A stretch of 64,000 nucleotides of DNA, taken from Ophiura sarsii. Taxonomy: Eukaryota > Echinodermata > Ophiuroidea > Amphilepidida > Ophiuridae. The number at the start of each line of letters is the position of its first letter. Positions within the stretch are counted from its first letter, which is position 1. Location of the stretch: positions 64,442,368-64,506,367 of the forward strand of contig CM069452.1 of assembly GCA_035610835.1 (NCBI GenBank), read 5' to 3'. The notes under the pieces were generated by a model. It was not told the DNA's origin. It saw nothing but the letters and a program-made list of their open reading frames with translations, and did no database searches. The translations under genes and the position numbers were made by a program. Shown here one piece after another: positions 60,729 to 64,000 of this stretch.

Positions 60729-63700
60729 TCAGTCTAGTTTATCCGCCGCTACGTTGCTCACGACATTCTCCAGTTTCTCAAGTTCCGCGTCCAGATCGAT
60801 GGAATCCAACAGCTGTGGATTATTAGTCCATCCGAATTCGTTCGGATCGGAATCCGGCATAATCACGCACATGAACCGGGGACCTGTGCCGCCTTCCCGC
60901 GGGTAGATTGTCACGGGGGTAAAATGATCGTGGTATTCTACCCAGTGGCACAGCTGGTCGTATATCTCGGAGTGCTGGTGGCGGAGATTTACGCCTCTTT
61001 GTCGAAGCTGTCGCTGGATGTGGATGAAGCATATCTGCCTGCTCTTCTTGTCTAAAATTCCCTCGGAAGAGACGCCAGAGGGCGCTGTTAGAATTAGAGT
61101 CTCTCGTTCATTGCTGGGCAGTTGACGCGGTTGTGTTTGCAGCATACTGAGACGAACCTTCGCGCATTTCTTCACGCTCTTCACGTGTTTCCGTGGCAAC
61201 GGCTTGGATGCATTTTCTTCGGAGGTCATGATGGCCACGTTCAGGACAAACTTTAGGTTGGGATCGTACGTTCTGCACATCTGTATCAAAAATGGCAAAT
61301 GGTCTGCAAAGAGTCCGGATTGCTCCAGATCTTTGATGGTGGAATATGTTGGTGGATAATGCAAGGCTTCAATGCCATACGTCATATAGCTCTCGGCCGT
61401 GTCGATATCAGGGAATATCAACAAAATGGCGCCACGTCCGCGCGACAGATACCCGGTGCGTGCTATTCTACTAAGATCATCTTGCTGTTCTTCGATGTAG
61501 CGACTGTTATAGATCACGTGTTTAGCGGCACTGTTGATGCGACTGAACAGACATTTCTTTTTGTGTCTTTCCCAATGAGCTGCGCGACATGCCCGTGAAC
61601 AGTAGTAGGTGTAGCAGTTGTGGCACGTCTTGTATGTTTCACGGGCCTCATCGAGTTCTTTGACTTTGGCACACTTTCGAAAGCTGCATTTCACCATGAA
61701 GACTTCGTCTCCTACGATATCGCGTACAGAACGTGGTGTTGATTGTATGCTGGAGCTACTGCTGATGGCATCGCCTTCATCACCAGGGTTCCTGATAATG
61801 ATTGAATTTAGAGCATCCAATCCTTCATCACTGAAGAGGCTATCAAGACTTGTGCTCTTAACACGATTGGTGATCGACTGCTGTTGTTGGGGATGTCCAG
61901 ATGTGTTGGACACGTTCAGCTCAAGTTCAGGAACAGTTTCTGCTCCTGTCAGATCCGCATTGCTGAAGGATGATGACAGTCCCAGCAAACTGTCCACGAT
62001 TTCTTCCATGGTGACCTCTGGAGGTGGTGGGATCTCCTTCTTCTTGTTCCCTTGTGGAGCATCTGGTACATTACTTGATGTGACAACCGACAGGACTGCT
62101 GCAAATTCTGAATCTCTGATTTCGTCGAAGATCATTGGCGTTTTTGGTCTCGGCAGAAGGGTTGATTCAGGCTGGAGATCACCTGAAGGATTGTCTGACA
62201 TCGAAGTATCTGTAATGGTGATTCGAACATTGCAGTTTTTGCGACGTGAGCGTACTGGAGATCCCTTTAGACTCGACGGCGACAGTTCATCACTTGATTG
62301 AGTGAGCATCGGGAACGTTGATACCTTGTCGTTTCTACTACCGTCGGGATTATACCGAGGATCTGGTCGCACAGTTGTATTGCGCAGGAGAGCTGAGTCA
62401 TCTGGATATTTGATCTGATCTTCAATTTCCGGCCAATCTCTGTAGTACTGGTCAACTTCATCCTCAGCCAGCGTAATAGGTTTAAATTGATAACTGTTTG
62501 GGTTGCTATTGTTCCCATCTGGAGGAATATCATTGATCTCAGAAGAAAGCATAAGTCTCGGAGGCTTCATTGGAGGTGAACTGACCGGTGCGGCGTGCGC
62601 ACTCTGGACACGAGAAGATTTGTTGTTATTGTTATCCTCATCTGGTTTTGATTGTTCCGTTGTCGCTGATGATACGGTCGGTCGAATTATCGCTTCCTTT
62701 ACATCATACCGTGAAGATTTGGACTCAAAACTGTCATTAAATCCGGAATCGTCACCGGGACTAGGTAATTCATGTGGCGAAACCGAAGCTTCTGATTTTC
62801 CGGTGATGTAAAATACAGCATCGCTTTTCTTGTGTTCCAGTCGCCGAATAGAAAGAGCGCTGAAATGTTCAGACTCTCCCGTCGAACGACTTCGCGTTCT
62901 ACTCGGTGAAAGATTCGGGGAACTCGCATGAAGAGGTGACCCCGATTGGCTTATAACAGCAGCTGAGGGTTCGTCAATGGTCAACAAGGCATCGCTGCTG
63001 TGATATTTCTCAGCAACCTCGGGGGCTGCTGCATTGTCTGCTTCGCAATGCAAAGTCTCGCGCCTTGGAAGTTCTGCGCAAGAGAATGCTGTTCTGATGG
63101 GCATCTGCGTCGAAGGACGATGGTGGTAATATCGATCATAATTGTGATAAGCTCGTCTGTATCTAGCTTCTGAAAGAAAAGACAGTTTGGTTGCTGCTCC
63201 ACAGCTGGACCCCGTCCCTGAAGAATCCATACTCCAATCACTACCACCAACCGATGATCTCGACCAACTCCTCCCAACTCTAGGCTCGGAAACGTAATCA
63301 GGATAGTCCACCTTCTGTTCGTTGTTAAGAATTTTCTTGTGATGTTTAGAGTTCTTATACCAGTCCGGTAGGTTGAGCTTCTTCAGAGATTCACGGATCC
63401 GAGCTCTTTGTTCGGTGATAACTGCACTGGCTCTTTCGCTAGCATCAGAGGCAGCACTTGTTGTTGAATTCTGTTCCCAATTATTGTTTTCTATTTCAAG
63501 AGAACCATTTTGTCTCTTCACAATCGGTAGACTATCGTCAACATCACGATCAGTTACTGTTGGGCCGAAGGCAACATTGGTTAATTTAGCGGATGATTGT
63601 TTCACGATTTGGCTCTCATTTTGTTTTGAAATTGTATCCGACGCTTGTTTATCGTCTTCGTCCTGTTTTGTGTCGTCTGCTTCTAGTGTTACATCATGCC

Positions 63701-64000
63701 TCCATTCCTCCAATAGTCCCTGTACGCGATCGCCTTTCTCTCTTTCGGGATCGGTTAAATGTTCCTGACTTAGATTCCCGCTTAAATTTACAGCAGACGA
63801 CGCGTTCTGAATATCATCATTGTAATTAGAGGATTTCGGATTCGGTTCGGATACTGTACATGAAGTGTCTAATTTCTTAATAACCTCAGTGGTAATAGCT
63901 GTTTCCTCATCAACGATTTTACGACTCAAGGCACTTGGGTTGTTTGCTAGCAACGGTGGCTTATCTTTGTTGGTATAGTTTAACGGGGTTATGTTTTCTT
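60729..64000 (-). CDS. AJM1: AJM1-like protein with MYND zinc finger (5' end outside window)
   Basis: An uninterrupted frame enters from the right edge and stops at TGA (60729-60731), giving 1089 visible residues. No ATG is needed inside the window because the frame is still open at 64000. The first two thirds are serine-, proline- and acidic-rich and probably disordered, with PPPPE and QQQQ stretches. A zinc finger spans about residues 771-816, with ligand order C-x4-C-x15-C-x2-C-x4-C-x3-C-x7-H-x3-C including CHNCYTYYCSRACRAAHW, a MYND-like pattern. The last ~270 residues form a conserved-looking alternating helix/strand domain (RGRGAILLIFPDIDTAESYM; PRFMCVIMPDSDPNEFGW). This order, a long disordered N-part then MYND then alpha/beta domain, fits animal apical junction component 1 (AJM1), which acts at epithelial junctions. 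The assignment rests on remembered family architecture; another MYND protein is possible. Intronless over 3.27 kb. Confidence 0.75.
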   Translation of the reverse strand, partial: ENITPLNYTNKDKPPLLANNPSALSRKIVDEETAITTEVIKKLDTSCTVSEPNPKSSNYNDDIQNASSAVNLSGNLSQEHLTDPEREKGDRVQGLLEEWRHDVTLEADDTKQDEDDKQASDTISKQNESQIVKQSSAKLTNVAFGPTVTDRDVDDSLPIVKRQNGSLEIENNNWEQNSTTSAASDASERASAVITEQRARIRESLKKLNLPDWYKNSKHHKKILNNEQKVDYPDYVSEPRVGRSWSRSSVGGSDWSMDSSGTGSSCGAATKLSFLSEARYRRAYHNYDRYYHHRPSTQMPIRTAFSCAELPRRETLHCEADNAAAPEVAEKYHSSDALLTIDEPSAAVISQSGSPLHASSPNLSPSRTRSRSTGESEHFSALSIRRLEHKKSDAVFYITGKSEASVSPHELPSPGDDSGFNDSFESKSSRYDVKEAIIRPTVSSATTEQSKPDEDNNNNKSSRVQSAHAAPVSSPPMKPPRLMLSSEINDIPPDGNNSNPNSYQFKPITLAEDEVDQYYRDWPEIEDQIKYPDDSALLRNTTVRPDPRYNPDGSRNDKVSTFPMLTQSSDELSPSSLKGSPVRSRRKNCNVRITITDTSMSDNPSGDLQPESTLLPRPKTPMIFDEIRDSEFAAVLSVVTSSNVPDAPQGNKKKEIPPPPEVTMEEIVDSLLGLSSSFSNADLTGAETVPELELNVSNTSGHPQQQQSITNRVKSTSLDSLFSDEGLDALNSIIIRNPGDEGDAISSSSSIQSTPRSVRDIVGDEVFMVKCSFRKCAKVKELDEARETYKTCHNCYTYYCSRACRAAHWERHKKKCLFSRINSAAKHVIYNSRYIEEQQDDLSRIARTGYLSRGRGAILLIFPDIDTAESYMTYGIEALHYPPTYSTIKDLEQSGLFADHLPFLIQMCRTYDPNLKFVLNVAIMTSEENASKPLPRKHVKSVKKCAKVRLSMLQTQPRQLPSNERETLILTAPSGVSSEGILDKKSRQICFIHIQRQLRQRGVNLRHQHSEIYDQLCHWVEYHDHFTPVTIYPREGGTGPRFMCVIMPDSDPNEFGWTNNPQLLDSIDLDAELEKLENVVSNVAADKLD

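Noticed and set aside
61618..62301. 227-codon plus-strand frame opposite the AJM1-like gene
   Set aside because: Antisense shadow of a serine-rich coding region. Low complexity, no homology recognised.

Overview
The window looks like nuclear DNA of a marine invertebrate, most likely a deuterostome such as an echinoderm or hemichordate. The reasons are an AT-rich, intron- and transposon-rich background, a eukaryotic tRNA-Gly, a junction-protein-like gene with a MYND finger, a Helentron-type rolling-circle transposon with a fused endonuclease, and ten copies of the palindromic 8-mer TAGGCCTA. The species cannot be fixed from the sequence alone.

Layout. Positions 1-13617 are a satellite array. 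Its basic period is about 145 bp (the TGACCCCTAGTGACC core recurs every 135-158 bp). The monomers form a higher-order unit of about ten (1450 bp; the anchors at 4390, 5840, 7290 and 8740 are exactly 1450 bp apart). Once per unit there is a purine tract followed by one of two alternative stem-loops. A lone, partly degraded copy of the family lies at 29940-31100. The array stops at about 13617 against a transposon-associated segment. From 14245 to 20931 (minus strand) there is one intact 2228-codon reading frame: a Helentron replicase with a cysteine-protease-like N-terminus, Helitron-like domain, HUH Rep, Pif1-type helicase and C-terminal endonuclease.

From 21 to 60 kb I see almost no protein-coding DNA. 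There is a real tRNA-Gly(GCC) at 24924-24994, two tRNA-derived relics (about 45.0 and 52.5 kb), a frameshifted C2H2 zinc-finger pseudogene (27.6-28.3 kb) and one convincing isolated first coding exon (46737-46830, plus strand) with a consensus splice donor. The rest is dominated by small non-autonomous DNA transposons. I define several by terminal inverted repeats and target duplications: seven copies of one TA-flanked family, TTAA-flanked elements, a TTA-flanked element, an element with a perfect 9-bp duplication, long foldback palindromes, and one element nested inside another. One element carries seven p53-like half-sites in 11-bp phase. Pure G or C runs of 23-37 bases are unusually common and often sit at element ends.

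From 60729 to the right edge (minus strand) lies the 3' part of a large intronless reading frame. It encodes a serine-rich protein with a MYND-like zinc finger and a conserved C-terminal domain, probably an orthologue of apical junction component AJM1. Its start lies beyond the window. Just 3' of its stop are an inverted YY1-like site and a 20-bp minisatellite of TAATTGCAAT motifs.

The genes do not form a pathway. The most unusual part is the neighbourhood of a hairpin-bearing, nuclear-receptor-site-rich satellite and an intact Helentron.
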